This document shows positions 34,072 through 42,742 of a DNA stretch of 64,000 bases, piece by piece. The DNA is from Faecalibacterium sp. I3-3-89 (GTDB lineage: Bacteria; Bacillota; Clostridia; Oscillospirales; Ruminococcaceae). Made by a program: the position numbers and the translations under genes. Every line of letters begins with the position of its first letter. Within the stretch, counting starts at the first letter, position 1. The DNA is taken from positions 124,001 to 188,000 of the forward strand of contig NZ_CP094468.1 of assembly GCF_023347275.1 (NCBI RefSeq), read 5' to 3'. The notes under the pieces were generated by a model that was not told where the DNA came from, ran no database searches, and saw only the letters and a program-made list of their open reading frames with translations.

Positions 34072-35457
34072 ATGAAATATGATCTTGTCATTTACAATGC
34101 AAAAATTGTGACAGAGGAAGAGGTCTTTCTGGGATATATCTGTGTTTCTGACGGAAAAATTGCAGCCATGGGCTCCGATGCTCCGGTTTATGAGGCGGCA
34201 CAGTCGCTGGACGCCAAAGGGATGCTGCTGCTTCCGGGAGCAATCGATACTCATCCGCATTTTTTTGAGCCCGGAGCAGAGGCGCGGGAGGATCTGGAAC
34301 ACGGAACCCAGGCCGCTGCCTCAGGCGGGTTTACGACGGTATTGGATATGCCTAACACCCCCGAACACCCTGTACTTGATTTGGAGGCATTTGCGCTAAA
34401 ACAGGAAAGGGCTGAACGAAAGGCGTTGATCGATTATGCATTCTGGGGTGCCGCAACGCCGAAAAATATAGAGCAGTTTGTTCCGCTGCACAAGCAAGGA
34501 TGTGTAGGTTTCAAGGCATTTACGGTTTACGCCGGTTCCAACTACCCCTTTTCTGATGAGTATAGCCAGCTGAAGGAGATGGAAAAAGTCGCATCCTTCC
34601 ATGGTATTTTTGGGGCTCACGCTGAAGACCGGACACTGGTCAACGGTTTTTCAAATGAGCACAAGGAGGAGCCTTGGTCTCTGGCAGTTCACGATGCAAG
34701 CCGTCCCTGGATTGCGGAGCTGACCGCAATCAATACCTTGCTGCTTTATGCAGAAAAGACAGGATGCAAGCTGCATATCTGCCACATGTCCATTCCGGAA
34801 GGTGCTGAGCGAATCGCCTCTGCGCGCCGAATGGGCGTAGATGTGACTGTGGAAACCTGTGCTCACTATCTAACTCTGAATTATCAGGATCAGGCTTATC
34901 TGGGAACATTCGCTATGATCAATCCGCCTCTGAGAAGTCGAGACAGGATGGAACGCCTGTGGAAATATGTACTGGACGGAACCATCGACTACCTCGGAAC
35001 AGATCACGCACCCTACCTGCTATCGGACAAGCTCCCACCGGATGGAGATTTGCGGAAGGCTGCCTGCGGTGCGCCCGAAATTGATGTTGCCATTCCTTTG
35101 ATTCTGGAGGAAGGTGTCCGCAACAGAAAGATGCCGCTGCAGCGCTTTGCTGCATTTACATCAACAAATGCAGCAAAAAGATTTGGGTTGTATCCTCGAA
35201 AAGGTATTCTGGCTGTGGGGGCCGATGCGGACTTTTATTTGGTTGATATGGACACGAATTGGACCTATTCCCGCAAGAACAGCTTTTCTGTCAGTAAGCT
35301 CGATAAATTCGCGCACGAGGGCAGGACTTTTCACTGCCGAATCGTCTCCACATGGGTTCGGGGCAATGCGGTTTATCGCGATGGTGTTATCAAGCAGAAG
35401 CCCGGCTATGGTCGGATGATACGTCCTGAATGGGATTCCCAAAAGGAAAAGGGATAA
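34072..35457 (+). CDS. Dihydroorotase-like cyclic amidohydrolase (allantoinase/hydantoinase type)
   Basis: About 461 residues from ATG 34072 (GAGG 9 nt upstream; a GTG at 34057 is less likely). HxH is in GAIDTHPHFFEPG, the metal-bridging Lys in GCVGFKAFTVYAG, His in GIFGAHAEDRTLV and CHMSIPEGAERI, and the final Asp in LGTDHAPYLLSD. Allantoinases and dihydropyrimidinases open cyclic ureides and give products that M20 hydrolases then split, which matches the first gene of this operon. Confidence 0.87.
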   Translation: MKYDLVIYNAKIVTEEEVFLGYICVSDGKIAAMGSDAPVYEAAQSLDAKGMLLLPGAIDTHPHFFEPGAEAREDLEHGTQAAASGGFTTVLDMPNTPEHPVLDLEAFALKQERAERKALIDYAFWGAATPKNIEQFVPLHKQGCVGFKAFTVYAGSNYPFSDEYSQLKEMEKVASFHGIFGAHAEDRTLVNGFSNEHKEEPWSLAVHDASRPWIAELTAINTLLLYAEKTGCKLHICHMSIPEGAERIASARRMGVDVTVETCAHYLTLNYQDQAYLGTFAMINPPLRSRDRMERLWKYVLDGTIDYLGTDHAPYLLSDKLPPDGDLRKAACGAPEIDVAIPLILEEGVRNRKMPLQRFAAFTSTNAAKRFGLYPRKGILAVGADADFYLVDMDTNWTYSRKNSFSVSKLDKFAHEGRTFHCRIVSTWVRGNAVYRDGVIKQKPGYGRMIRPEWDSQKEKG

Positions 35458-35530
35458 GCAACTGTCACACAATTCCCGTCTGACGCCTTAAGCGCCGCTC
35501 CGGCAGAGCCTGCGCAGTTTTGTCATAAGA

Positions 35531-35580
35531 AAAATGGGTGAACCACAGCCGTGAAGCCTGTGGTTCACCCATTTTGTTTG
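35531..35580. terminator. Bidirectional terminator between convergent genes
   Basis: Perfect 18-bp inverted repeat (35531-35548, 35558-35575; arm AAAATGGGTGAACCACAG) with a 9-nt loop and A/T ends. Confidence 0.9.
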
Positions 35581-35591
35581 TATCTTTTCTT

Positions 35592-36647
35592 TTACGAGGA
35601 AACGCACTGGCCGGACGTACCGGGCGCGGGGCCGGTAGATTCCCGAACAATCAGCTGCGGCTCGCTAGCAAGTTTGAGAACGTCCGAATCACCCGTTGCC
35701 TTCAGCACCATATCAACAGCCAGTTCACAAAGTGCCTCGGTACAATAAGATACTGTAGTGATTTTGGGACGAGTCATAGTAGTCAGGTAGATATTATCAA
35801 AGCCGCAGATCGAAACGTCCTGAGGGACACGCTTATCCTCACTGTTCAGGACGCAGGAAAGCGCGCCGAATGCTACAAGGTCGTTTACGCCGATAACAGC
35901 TGTAATATCCTTACGTTTCAGCAGCTGCTCCATTATGGAATATCCGGCTTCCGCTTCGGACTGCCCGGAATCGCCCAACGGAGCAGTAAAAACCTGAAGC
36001 GTTTCCGGCGGCAGACCCGCATCGCGAATGGCACTTCTGATACCCTCCAGACGTTTCGTACGGGTCAGGGAGACCGAAGAAACAGAGCTCATCAGGAAAG
36101 CGATACTCTTGTGTCCCAGATCCAAAAGATACTTTGCCACCAGATACCCACATCGAAACCCATTCAGGCTGATTGTGTTTAACGGAATATCGTCCGATTT
36201 CTCACTTAGTAGAACTACCGGGATGGTATGCGAAAGCTGGACAACACGTTTCATCCAATTGGGGGTAAACAGATAGATGACACCATCCATGTGCTTTTCC
36301 TCACACAAGTCCAGATAGGCCTTTTCACGTTCCGGATTGCGGTAAGTACAGCATAGGATCACGCTGTATCCAAGACGGGCAGTGTATTTTTCGATATACT
36401 GCATCAGCATGGGGTAATAAGGATTGTCCATCGTTGGAAGAAATACGCCCAACAGCTTGGATTGGCTGGTTTTAAGCCCTCTGGCAAAGGAATTTGGAAT
36501 ATACTGAAGTTGATTTGCTGCGTCCAGCACTTTTTTTCGGGTCTCTTCGGATAAAGACACATTGGGGGTATTGTTCATTACAAAGGAAACGGTTGTTTGG
36601 GATACGCCTGCAAGCTTGGCGACATCCTTGGATGTAGCTCTTTTCAT
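35592..36647 (-). CDS. LacI-family transcriptional regulator
   Basis: 351 residues. The N-terminal HTH is TSKDVAKLAGVSQTTVSFVM with the hinge helix YIPNSFARGLKT, followed by a full periplasmic-binding-like effector domain (LGVFLPTMDNPYYPMLMQYI ... DISICGFDN-like DVSICGFDNIYL). It lies between the amidohydrolase operon and the divergent SDR/permease unit and probably controls both; their promoters share sequence. The ligand is likely the nitrogenous substrate or an intermediate. Confidence 0.92.
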   Translation of the reverse strand: MKRATSKDVAKLAGVSQTTVSFVMNNTPNVSLSEETRKKVLDAANQLQYIPNSFARGLKTSQSKLLGVFLPTMDNPYYPMLMQYIEKYTARLGYSVILCCTYRNPEREKAYLDLCEEKHMDGVIYLFTPNWMKRVVQLSHTIPVVLLSEKSDDIPLNTISLNGFRCGYLVAKYLLDLGHKSIAFLMSSVSSVSLTRTKRLEGIRSAIRDAGLPPETLQVFTAPLGDSGQSEAEAGYSIMEQLLKRKDITAVIGVNDLVAFGALSCVLNSEDKRVPQDVSICGFDNIYLTTMTRPKITTVSYCTEALCELAVDMVLKATGDSDVLKLASEPQLIVRESTGPAPGTSGQCVSS

Positions 36648-36689
36648 AAAACACGGCTCTCCAACTGTTTATTAATAGATTACTTAACC

Positions 36690-36718
36690 AGTATACTCGA
36701 TATTTCGCGATTTTGCAA
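36690..36718 (-). promoter_or_regulatory. Promoter of the LacI-type gene
   Basis: Minus strand TTGCAA (36718-36713), 17-bp spacer, TATACT (36695-36690). The stretch 36719-36940 between the divergent promoters holds a GTGGAGC/GCTCCAC palindrome near 36764-36780 but no gene. Confidence 0.65.
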
Positions 36719-36944
36719 GTGTAAATTCGGTAATATAATTTGTTTTCCAAGATATTGTCTGATCGGTGGAGCCGCTCCACCCCATGGGCGGCATCGCATA
36801 TTTTTAGGTGACGATGCACTCTGGCCGCCAAACAAACTGCACACATCACACTGTGCTGTATTGCCGAGCATCCTTGCGGCTGAGTATTCGCTGTAGGATT
36901 GAATATCTTTCCCAAAAAAATTAATCCCCCAGAACATTTTACTA

Positions 36945-36973
36945 TTGACAACGCAAAAAAAACACTATATAAT
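36945..36973 (+). promoter_or_regulatory. Promoter of the SDR/permease operon
   Basis: TTGACA (36945-36950), 17-bp spacer, TATAAT (36968-36973). Strong consensus, consistent with being held down by the repressor. Confidence 0.8.
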
Positions 36974-37027
36974 TAAAGCACGATTAAGACGTATTACCCA
37001 AAATTTAATAACAAGGAGAAAAAGATT

Positions 37028-37780
37028 ATGAACCTGAACAATTACGTAGCAGTAATCACTGGTGGTGCCAGCGGCATCGGCGAAGCAACGGTACGGCTCT
37101 TTATCGAGCGCGGCGCCAAAGTGGTCATTGTTGATCTCAACGAGGAACGGGGCAGCGCCTTAGAAGCTGAGCTTGGAGAACGCGCTTGGTTCTACAAAGC
37201 AGATGTCAGCGATTCCGCGCAGGTGCAGGCGATGTTTCAGGCAATAGAGGAAAAGTATGGCGTGGTCGATGTGCTGTACAACAATGCCGCCTACTCTCTG
37301 AGCAAAACGCTTTGGGATACCACTGAAGAAGACTGGGATCGCGTAATGAGAGTCAACCTGAAGGGGTATTTCCTGTGTGCAAAATATGCCCTGCCTCTTA
37401 TGAAAAAGAGCAGCCACGGCTCCATTATCTGCACCGGCAGTGAACTGGGCGTGGTTGGCTGCGTGGAGAGCCTCGCATACAATACCTCCAAGGGTGGGGT
37501 CATTCAATTTGCAAAGAGCCTGGCTTTGGAGCTGGCTCCCTTCGGTATCCGCGTCAACGTGGTCTGCCCCTCCGGCACGGAAACACCCGCATTTATCAAG
37601 GATATGTCCCGAACCGGCAATTATGAGGCGGAGGTTGCCCGTCTGATTTCCAGCTATCCCCTGAAACGCCTCGGTCAGCCCATCGATATGGCTTACGCTG
37701 TGGCATTCTTTGCAAGCGAGGAATCTTCTTTTATTACCGGAACCCATCTGATGGTCGATGGCGGCTACACCGCTCAATAA
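37028..37780 (+). CDS. Short-chain dehydrogenase/reductase
   Basis: 250 residues, classical SDR. Cofactor motif TGGASGIGEATVRL (TGxxxGIG), NNAAYSLS (NNAG variant), the Ser in IICTGSELGVV and the YNTSKGG catalytic YxxxK. An acidic residue in VVIVDLNEERG after beta 2 favours NAD(H). The C-terminal FITGTHLMVDGGYTAQ is typical. It should oxidise or reduce an alcohol/ketone of the catabolic pathway. ACAAGGAGAAAAAGATT is a strong ribosome site. Confidence 0.92.
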   Translation: MNLNNYVAVITGGASGIGEATVRLFIERGAKVVIVDLNEERGSALEAELGERAWFYKADVSDSAQVQAMFQAIEEKYGVVDVLYNNAAYSLSKTLWDTTEEDWDRVMRVNLKGYFLCAKYALPLMKKSSHGSIICTGSELGVVGCVESLAYNTSKGGVIQFAKSLALELAPFGIRVNVVCPSGTETPAFIKDMSRTGNYEAEVARLISSYPLKRLGQPIDMAYAVAFFASEESSFITGTHLMVDGGYTAQ

Positions 37781-37825
37781 AAATGTAACGGCTACAAAAG
37801 CAGAGTAAATGAAAGGAGAAACCCT

Positions 37826-39184
37826 ATGGAAACAAGAAATGAAACGATTCACGAACAGGGAAAGCTGAAGCGGAAGCTGGGGCTTGGCGCCGCCTTGGCA
37901 GTGGCTGTCGGCACAACGATTGGTTCCGGTATTTTCTCGTCGCTGGCGGAAGTGGCTGGTGCATCCGGTTCTGCGTTGATGATGATTGTCAGCTTTGTTA
38001 TCGGTGGTCTGATCATGATCCCCCAGAATCTTCTCTATGCGGAGCTTGCATCAGCATATCCGGAAGATGGCGGTCAATATACATGGCTGAAAGAAGCAGG
38101 CTGGCGTCCTGTGGCCTTCCTGAACGGCTGGCTGGCCTTCTGGGCAACCGATCCTTCAACCTGCTCTGTCATGTCCTTGGCAATCGCCAGCTATCTTGCT
38201 TTCTTCATTCCTGCACTGACAGGAATCGGCATTAAAGTCGTAGCAATCCTGCTGATTATTGGTTTCACCACGCTGCATTATCGCTCCGTAGAAGCCGGCG
38301 CACGGTTTCAGGCTTTTATTACCAGTCTGAAGCTGCTGCCCTTCTTCCTGCTGGTTGGCGTTGGCCTGTTCTACATGAACACTGAGTTGATTTCTGTGCC
38401 CGCTGCTGCAGGCGCTCCTGTAGGAATTGCCGCCTTGCTCGCCGGCGTATCTGCAACCACATGGTCTTACGATGGCGCAATAGGCGCTTGCTATATGGCA
38501 GGCGAAGTAAAAGATCCCGACAAGACCATGCCAAAGGTAATGATCTACTGCATTGCAATTGTCATTCTTCTGTACGCCGGTCTTTCTACCATTGCAGCAG
38601 GCCTGATCCCTCTGGGAGAGCTTGCGGCCTCCGATGCTCCTATTGCGCTTGCATTCTCAAAAATCCCTGTAATCGGTTCCACTGCAGGCATCATCACCGC
38701 GCTGATGGCAATCGTTGTAATTACGGGATCGGTTTCCGGTGCAACGATGTACCAGCCTCGTCTGGAGTACGCAATGGCAAAGGACGGATTATGGTACAGC
38801 CGTTTTGCGGAAGTACATCCCAAATACAATACGCCTTCCTTTGCACTGATGGCTCAGGCTATTTACGCAATCATTCTGGTTTGCGTTTCCGGCATCAACG
38901 ATCTTCTGGGCTATTTCACATTTATTTGTCTGGTGAAAAACATGCTGGTGTTCTGCACCATGTTTGTTCACCACAAAAAGGCTGACTATAACCCCGGCTG
39001 GAAATGCCCGGCGTGGAAAATTATGACGGTTATTGCAATTTTTGCAAACGGCATCCTTCTGGTTTCCACGTTCATGTGGGCACCTACTGCAGCCTTGATT
39101 GCCAGTGGCGCTGCACTTGTTACCGGTCTGCCTGCCTACTATTTCTTCGATAAGAAAAACAGAACCGCAGCTGACGGAAACTAA
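37826..39184 (+). CDS. APC-superfamily permease
   Basis: 452 residues with about 12 hydrophobic segments. The first helix carries the APC signature VAVGTTIGSGIFSSLAEVAG, and the ENLLYAELASAYPEDGGQYTW-like segment QNLLYAELASAYPEDGGQY follows helix 2. These are proton- or exchange-driven carriers of amino acids or related compounds. Placed after the SDR and before RidA, it is the likely importer of the substrate for the nearby amidohydrolases. Confidence 0.9.
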   Translation: METRNETIHEQGKLKRKLGLGAALAVAVGTTIGSGIFSSLAEVAGASGSALMMIVSFVIGGLIMIPQNLLYAELASAYPEDGGQYTWLKEAGWRPVAFLNGWLAFWATDPSTCSVMSLAIASYLAFFIPALTGIGIKVVAILLIIGFTTLHYRSVEAGARFQAFITSLKLLPFFLLVGVGLFYMNTELISVPAAAGAPVGIAALLAGVSATTWSYDGAIGACYMAGEVKDPDKTMPKVMIYCIAIVILLYAGLSTIAAGLIPLGELAASDAPIALAFSKIPVIGSTAGIITALMAIVVITGSVSGATMYQPRLEYAMAKDGLWYSRFAEVHPKYNTPSFALMAQAIYAIILVCVSGINDLLGYFTFICLVKNMLVFCTMFVHHKKADYNPGWKCPAWKIMTVIAIFANGILLVSTFMWAPTAALIASGAALVTGLPAYYFFDKKNRTAADGN

Positions 39185-39200
39185 TTTACAAAAGATCTTA

Positions 39201-39233
39201 AAGGCTGCTGCACGCTTGTACAGCAGCCTTTTC
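39201..39233 (+). terminator. Partial terminator between permease and RidA genes
   Basis: AAGGCTGCTG (39201-39210) pairs with CAGCAGCCTT (39221-39230), then TTC. The short T run suggests readthrough into ridA. Confidence 0.7.
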
Positions 39234-39255
39234 TCAAAGAACAGGAGATAATCTT

Positions 39256-39642
39256 ATGGAAATGAAAAAAATCTCAACGTCCAAAGCTGCACAGCCCGGC
39301 GGCTGGTATTCCCAAGCATTTCGAATCGGAGATCTCATTTATACAGCAGGTATAACAGGTGTGGATCCGGAAACAGGGAAACTGGCAGCTCCCGATGATA
39401 TTGTTTCTCAGACACATCAGATTATGAAGAACATGAAAGCAATTCTGGAGGAAGCCGGATCTGATATGGATCATGTTTTTAAGACCTTAGTCTTTGTGGC
39501 AGATATTGATCAGTTCGCTTTGTTTAATGAAACCTACCGGCAGTATTTTCCGGAGGATCCGCCGGCAAGAAGCACGATGCAGGTGGGCAAATTCAATGGG
39601 GGAATGACGATCGAGATTGAGGCCATTGCTGTTGTAAAATAA
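39256..39642 (+). CDS. ridA: RidA/YjgF/UK114 family protein
   Basis: 128 residues, full length. Family blocks: GGWYSQAFRIGDLIYTAGIT, QTHQIMKNMKAILEEAGS, VFKTLVFVADI, ARSTMQVGKFNGGMTIEIEA with the conserved Arg in PPARST and terminal Glu. RidA proteins hydrolyse reactive enamines/imines to ketones and ammonia; in catabolic clusters, members act on pathway intermediates. Its position at the end of this operon fits such a role. Confidence 0.93.
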   Translation: MEMKKISTSKAAQPGGWYSQAFRIGDLIYTAGITGVDPETGKLAAPDDIVSQTHQIMKNMKAILEEAGSDMDHVFKTLVFVADIDQFALFNETYRQYFPEDPPARSTMQVGKFNGGMTIEIEAIAVVK

Positions 39643-39700
39643 ATGATCTGTCCCCAGTTTTCCGGACACCGGTTCAAAATTGAATCATTAACTTTTCATC

Positions 39701-39741
39701 ATGGATGCTTCCCTGAATTTTACGGGAGGCATCCATTTTGT
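39701..39741 (+). terminator. Terminator after ridA
   Basis: ATGGATGCTTCCC (39701-39713) pairs with GGGAGGCATCCAT (39724-39736) with one mismatch, then TTTTG. The preceding TGTCCCCAGTTTTCCGGACACC-like stretch resembles the end of an IS3-type element. Confidence 0.7.
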
Positions 39742-39890
39742 TTTCGCTTGGATTCTGCATTAGAATAGTCGATATCATCAGCAATCACTTCGGAGAACAC
39801 TTCAAAGGAAGGATAATCTTTCTCAAAATCACAGAATATTTTGTTTTTTCAATCTATCAAAGAAGGTCTCCATCATACAGTTGCCGCAGC
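39735..39890 (-). pseudogene. IS3-family transposase, C-terminal remnant
   Basis: Minus strand: GNCMMETFFDRLKK in one frame and FEKDYPSFEVFSEVIADDID in the next, the typical end of IS150-type transposases around the last catalytic Glu (METFF). A frameshift and stops separate them and the rest of the element is missing. Confidence 0.65.
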
Positions 39891-40202
39891 AGCCACCTTA
39901 TCCTGCGGCGCTGTTCACGCCGTTTCCTCGCTATATTGCCGAAAGCAAGGGGGCTTATTCCAAAGCCTGCGAACGTGTTGAGAAAAATGTTTTAATCTCA
40001 GGCTATACGGATGTAACGCCTTTTTGTCCTGCTTCTGCAACGCTGCGTATGCCACCATTCGAACATTTGCAATGAAATTCCATGAAATGGGACTGTTGGC
40101 TGCACGAAAGGCTGGAAATCGGGTATTCTACAAGGTCCATTGATTATCATAAACGAACGGGACTGCTCCACAAGATTTTGTGTGAGGCAGTCTTGTTTGC
40201 TT
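39891..40202 (+). other. Junction of gene fragments
   Basis: No intact gene. A frame ending at 40143 gives AAYATIRTFAMKFHEMGLLA then ARKAGNRVFYKVH and a stop, which looks like the C-terminal end of a winged-helix protein. From 40151 the sequence AACGAACGGGACTGCTCCACA with a mirrored CAGTCTTGTTTGCTTAG resembles the terminator at 42685. Confidence 0.45.
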
Positions 40203-41300
40203 AGATCCACACTCAAAAAACTGGGAGGCGATATTCGTATTGTAATGGAACATACCAGTACGTACTGGAGACCAATCGCACTGACATTGAAGGAAGCCGG
40301 CTTTTTTGTTTCCGTTGTCAATGCGATGCTAATTCACGATTTCAGTGATAATACGATCCGAAAGCTAAAAACGGACCGAGCGGATGCTCTTAAAATTGCA
40401 AACTATGCGCTCACCTTTTGGGATACACTACCCCCGTTCAACAATGAAGAAGAAACCAGACTGCTTCTTAAAATGCAATCCAGAGCAAACGAGCGAATCA
40501 CTGCGACTGCAACAGCGTTGCGGAACGGGCTGATCGCACTGGCTGACCAAATATTTCCTGGGGTAAATATTGCATTTGATCCGAACACAAAAAATGCGAA
40601 TGGACATGAAAAGTGGGTGGACTTCTTTCTGCGTTATTGGCACAAGGATTGTGTCTGTCAATATTCCATGGAGGCTTTCACGGAATCTTATCGGGGATGG
40701 TGCAAACGAAAAAACTACAAGTTCCGTACAGATACCGCTCACCAAATCTATCTGCTTGCACAGGAGGGCGTGGCTACTCTTCCGAAATGCGAAAGTACGA
40801 AGATGCTGATCACGCAGGCTTGTAAAAGCCTGAATGCCGTTTGCGAGGCCAAGCAAAGCACCCAGCTTGAAATGCAGCGGTTGGCTGCAATGCTCCCCGA
40901 ATACGAGGTTGTAATGCAGATGGAAGGAGCCGGACCCATTACCGGGCCTGCTCTTATGGCCGAAATTGGTGATGTTCGACGGTTCAAAAACAAGAAAGCG
41001 TTGGTAGCCTTTGCTGGTATTGATGCACCACCGTTCCAGTCTGGTGCATTTGAATCCAAGTCACGCCATGTTTCCAAACGAGGTTCACCGCATCTGAGGC
41101 GAACTATTTTTATTGTATCGAATATTATTTTAACACGCTCAAACCCGGAAAATGCTGTTTACTGCTTTATGGACAAAAAGCGTTCCGAAGGAAAGCACTA
41201 TTACGTTTATACCGTCGCAGGAAGTGCCAAGTTCCTGCGAGTCTATTACGCTCGTGTTACTGAATTTCTGCGTTCCCAGCCATCTCCTGGTGCCTGTTGA
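40203..41300 (+). pseudogene. IS110-family transposase, N-terminally truncated
   Basis: About 365 residues of family sequence starting at LKKLGGDIRIVMEHTSTYW (the second acidic motif is the E of VMEHT) and KTDRADALKIANYA, with the C-terminal domain GAGPITGPALMAEIGDVRRF and the Ser-bearing SGAFESKSRHVSKRGSPHLR. The first 50 or so residues, including the first catalytic Asp of the RuvC-like DEDD domain, are absent, and with them the left end that would encode the guide (bridge) RNA in IS110-group elements. It cannot transpose by itself. Confidence 0.85.
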
Positions 41301-41331
41301 TGGTTTCTGATGAACCATTACGATGATTTTC

Positions 41332-41360
41332 AGCCGACAAGCTGTGCTGTCGGCTTATTA
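41332..41360 (+). terminator. Terminator at the right end of the IS110 remnant
   Basis: AGCCGACA (41332-41339) pairs with TGTCGGCT (41348-41355). A second hairpin GCCGGATG../..ACCCGGC follows at about 41370-41391. 41361-41467 holds no gene. Confidence 0.5.
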
Positions 41361-41467
41361 AAGTTGCCGGATGCTCAACTGCACCCGGCAATAAATTTTT
41401 GATGTTTTTTTGTTCAGGCTATTGACACTCGTTAGCAGGTTTGCCACTGCTATGAACGCCTTTTGAA

Positions 41468-41496
41468 TTGCAAAATGATTTTTCAGTTGCTATACT
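41468..41496 (+). promoter_or_regulatory. Promoter of the esterase gene (module shared with 57.6 kb)
   Basis: TTGCAA (41468-41473), 17-bp spacer, TATACT (41491-41496). From the -10 through GGGAGG and the first codons of the gene, the sequence is similar to 57653-57720. Confidence 0.6.
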
Positions 41497-41530
41497 GGGC
41501 TTATCAAAGTTTTTTCGGGAGGACGCCGCA

Positions 41531-42214
41531 GTGACCGCACAGACAATGCAAATCGGAAACAGACCTTGCCGCATTTACGGCGAAGCCCATGCAGAATACC
41601 TGCTGCTCCAAATGACAGGCGAACATGAGTTGCAGAGCATAGACCATGAAGTGGCTGCTATTGCACAAAGCAGCCGGAATTTTCTGTTTGCGGCCATTCC
41701 AGTGGAAAGCTGGAACGATGCACTTTCTCCGTGGGAAGCCCCTGCTGTATGGGGAAAGCAAGGCTTCGGTGGCAATGCTGAGGATACCCTGCGCTTTCTG
41801 ACGGAACAGGTCATCCCCACACTGAAACAACAGTTCAATCTCCCGGAAAACGTCAAAATCATTCTGGGTGGCTATTCGCTGGCGAGATTGTTTGCGCTGT
41901 GGACACCCACCCAGACCGGTTTGTTCTACGGTATCGCCGCAGCCTCGCCCTCTGTGTGGTTTCCGGGCTGGATGGAGTTTGAGCAGCAGCACCCGATACA
42001 GGCACAGTGCGTTTATCTGAGCCTTGGCGACAGGGAAGAGCACACGAAAAACACCGTCATGGCTGTGGTTGGCGATAGCATCCGCACCCTGCACAGTCGG
42101 CTTATAGAGCGTGGCGCAGACTGCACCCTTGAATGGAACAGCGGCGGGCATTTCAAAGACGCCGATTTGCGTACCGCAAGAGCATTTCGGTGGGTGATGG
42201 AGAAAAGCCGATGA
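41531..42214 (+). CDS. Alpha/beta-hydrolase-fold protein
   Basis: 227 residues from GTG 41531, which has GGGAGGACGCCGCA before it; an ATG at 41468 lies inside the promoter and is rejected. The nucleophile elbow is GGYSLARLFALW (the usual GYSLAG has Arg for Gly), SPSVWFPGWMEF follows, the acid lies near YLSLGDREEH and the His is in NSGGHFKD. Small esterases of this type are common in Faecalibacterium. The Gly-to-Arg change next to the elbow may affect activity. It overlaps the next gene by 4 bp. Confidence 0.8.
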   Translation: MTAQTMQIGNRPCRIYGEAHAEYLLLQMTGEHELQSIDHEVAAIAQSSRNFLFAAIPVESWNDALSPWEAPAVWGKQGFGGNAEDTLRFLTEQVIPTLKQQFNLPENVKIILGGYSLARLFALWTPTQTGLFYGIAAASPSVWFPGWMEFEQQHPIQAQCVYLSLGDREEHTKNTVMAVVGDSIRTLHSRLIERGADCTLEWNSGGHFKDADLRTARAFRWVMEKSR

Positions 42215-42681
42215 ATATTTTGATTGATGCAGACGGCTGCCCGGTCGTCGATCTGACTTTGCAGATTGCAAAGCAGTTCGGCGTTCCAACGGGCTTTTAT
42301 ATCGGAAAGAATGGCTGCTCCAAGCGGCATCCAGACAAGCCTACCGCAGAGATGATCCGCTTCAATTTTACAGAACCGGAAAAAACAGGGCTGTACACCC
42401 TATGGGAAAAGCTCACGGTTGGATATGATGATCTGCTGACCACCCCGGTAGTTTCGGAACTGACAGGCTACTCTGCACAAAGCATCCAGCGATGGTGCAA
42501 TCAGAAGATCCTTGTGGGCTTCAAAATTCGTGGCACATTGACGATTCCGCGCCTTGCGGTCGTTGAGTTTATGTCCGGCGACCGTGCAACGGCTATCGTC
42601 CGAAAATCCTCAAAGCACCTCGATCTGCTCCGCACCTATGCACAGGACTGCCATAAAGGCGCAATGACAATTACATATTAA
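42211..42681 (+). CDS. Chimeric small protein: YaiI/DUF188-like N-terminus fused to a helix-turn-helix domain
   Basis: 156 residues. The first 25 or so residues, MNILIDADGCPVVDLTLQIA, are the start of YaiI/YqxD (DUF188, PIN-like) proteins, but the rest of that family is missing. From about residue 60 the sequence changes to a DNA-binding type: LTTPVVSELTGYSAQSIQRW followed by GFKIRGTLTIPRLAVVEFM, as in excisionase/MerR-like HTH proteins. It starts inside the esterase stop (ATGA). A fusion by deletion is likely; whether it works as a regulator is unknown. Confidence 0.6.
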   Translation: MNILIDADGCPVVDLTLQIAKQFGVPTGFYIGKNGCSKRHPDKPTAEMIRFNFTEPEKTGLYTLWEKLTVGYDDLLTTPVVSELTGYSAQSIQRWCNQKILVGFKIRGTLTIPRLAVVEFMSGDRATAIVRKSSKHLDLLRTYAQDCHKGAMTITY

Positions 42682-42684
42682 ACG

Positions 42685-42730
42685 AACAGGACTGCTCCAC
42701 AGTGCAATGTGTGTGAAGCAGTCCTGTTTA
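42685..42730. terminator. Bidirectional terminator
   Basis: AACAGGACTGCTCCACA (42685-42701) pairs with TGTGAAGCAGTCCTGTT (42712-42728) with one mismatch. Related sequences lie at 40151 and 48967. Confidence 0.8.
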
Positions 42731-42742
42731 CTTAGTAGGGAT

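Noticed and set aside
36719..36940. Possible small gene between the LacI and SDR genes
   Set aside because: Frames are short and lack ribosome sites; the region reads as a promoter-proximal spacer with a small palindrome.
40140..41300. Intact IS110 insertion sequence
   Set aside because: The N-terminal catalytic Asp region and left end are replaced by an unrelated hairpin; no matching ends or target duplication could be seen.
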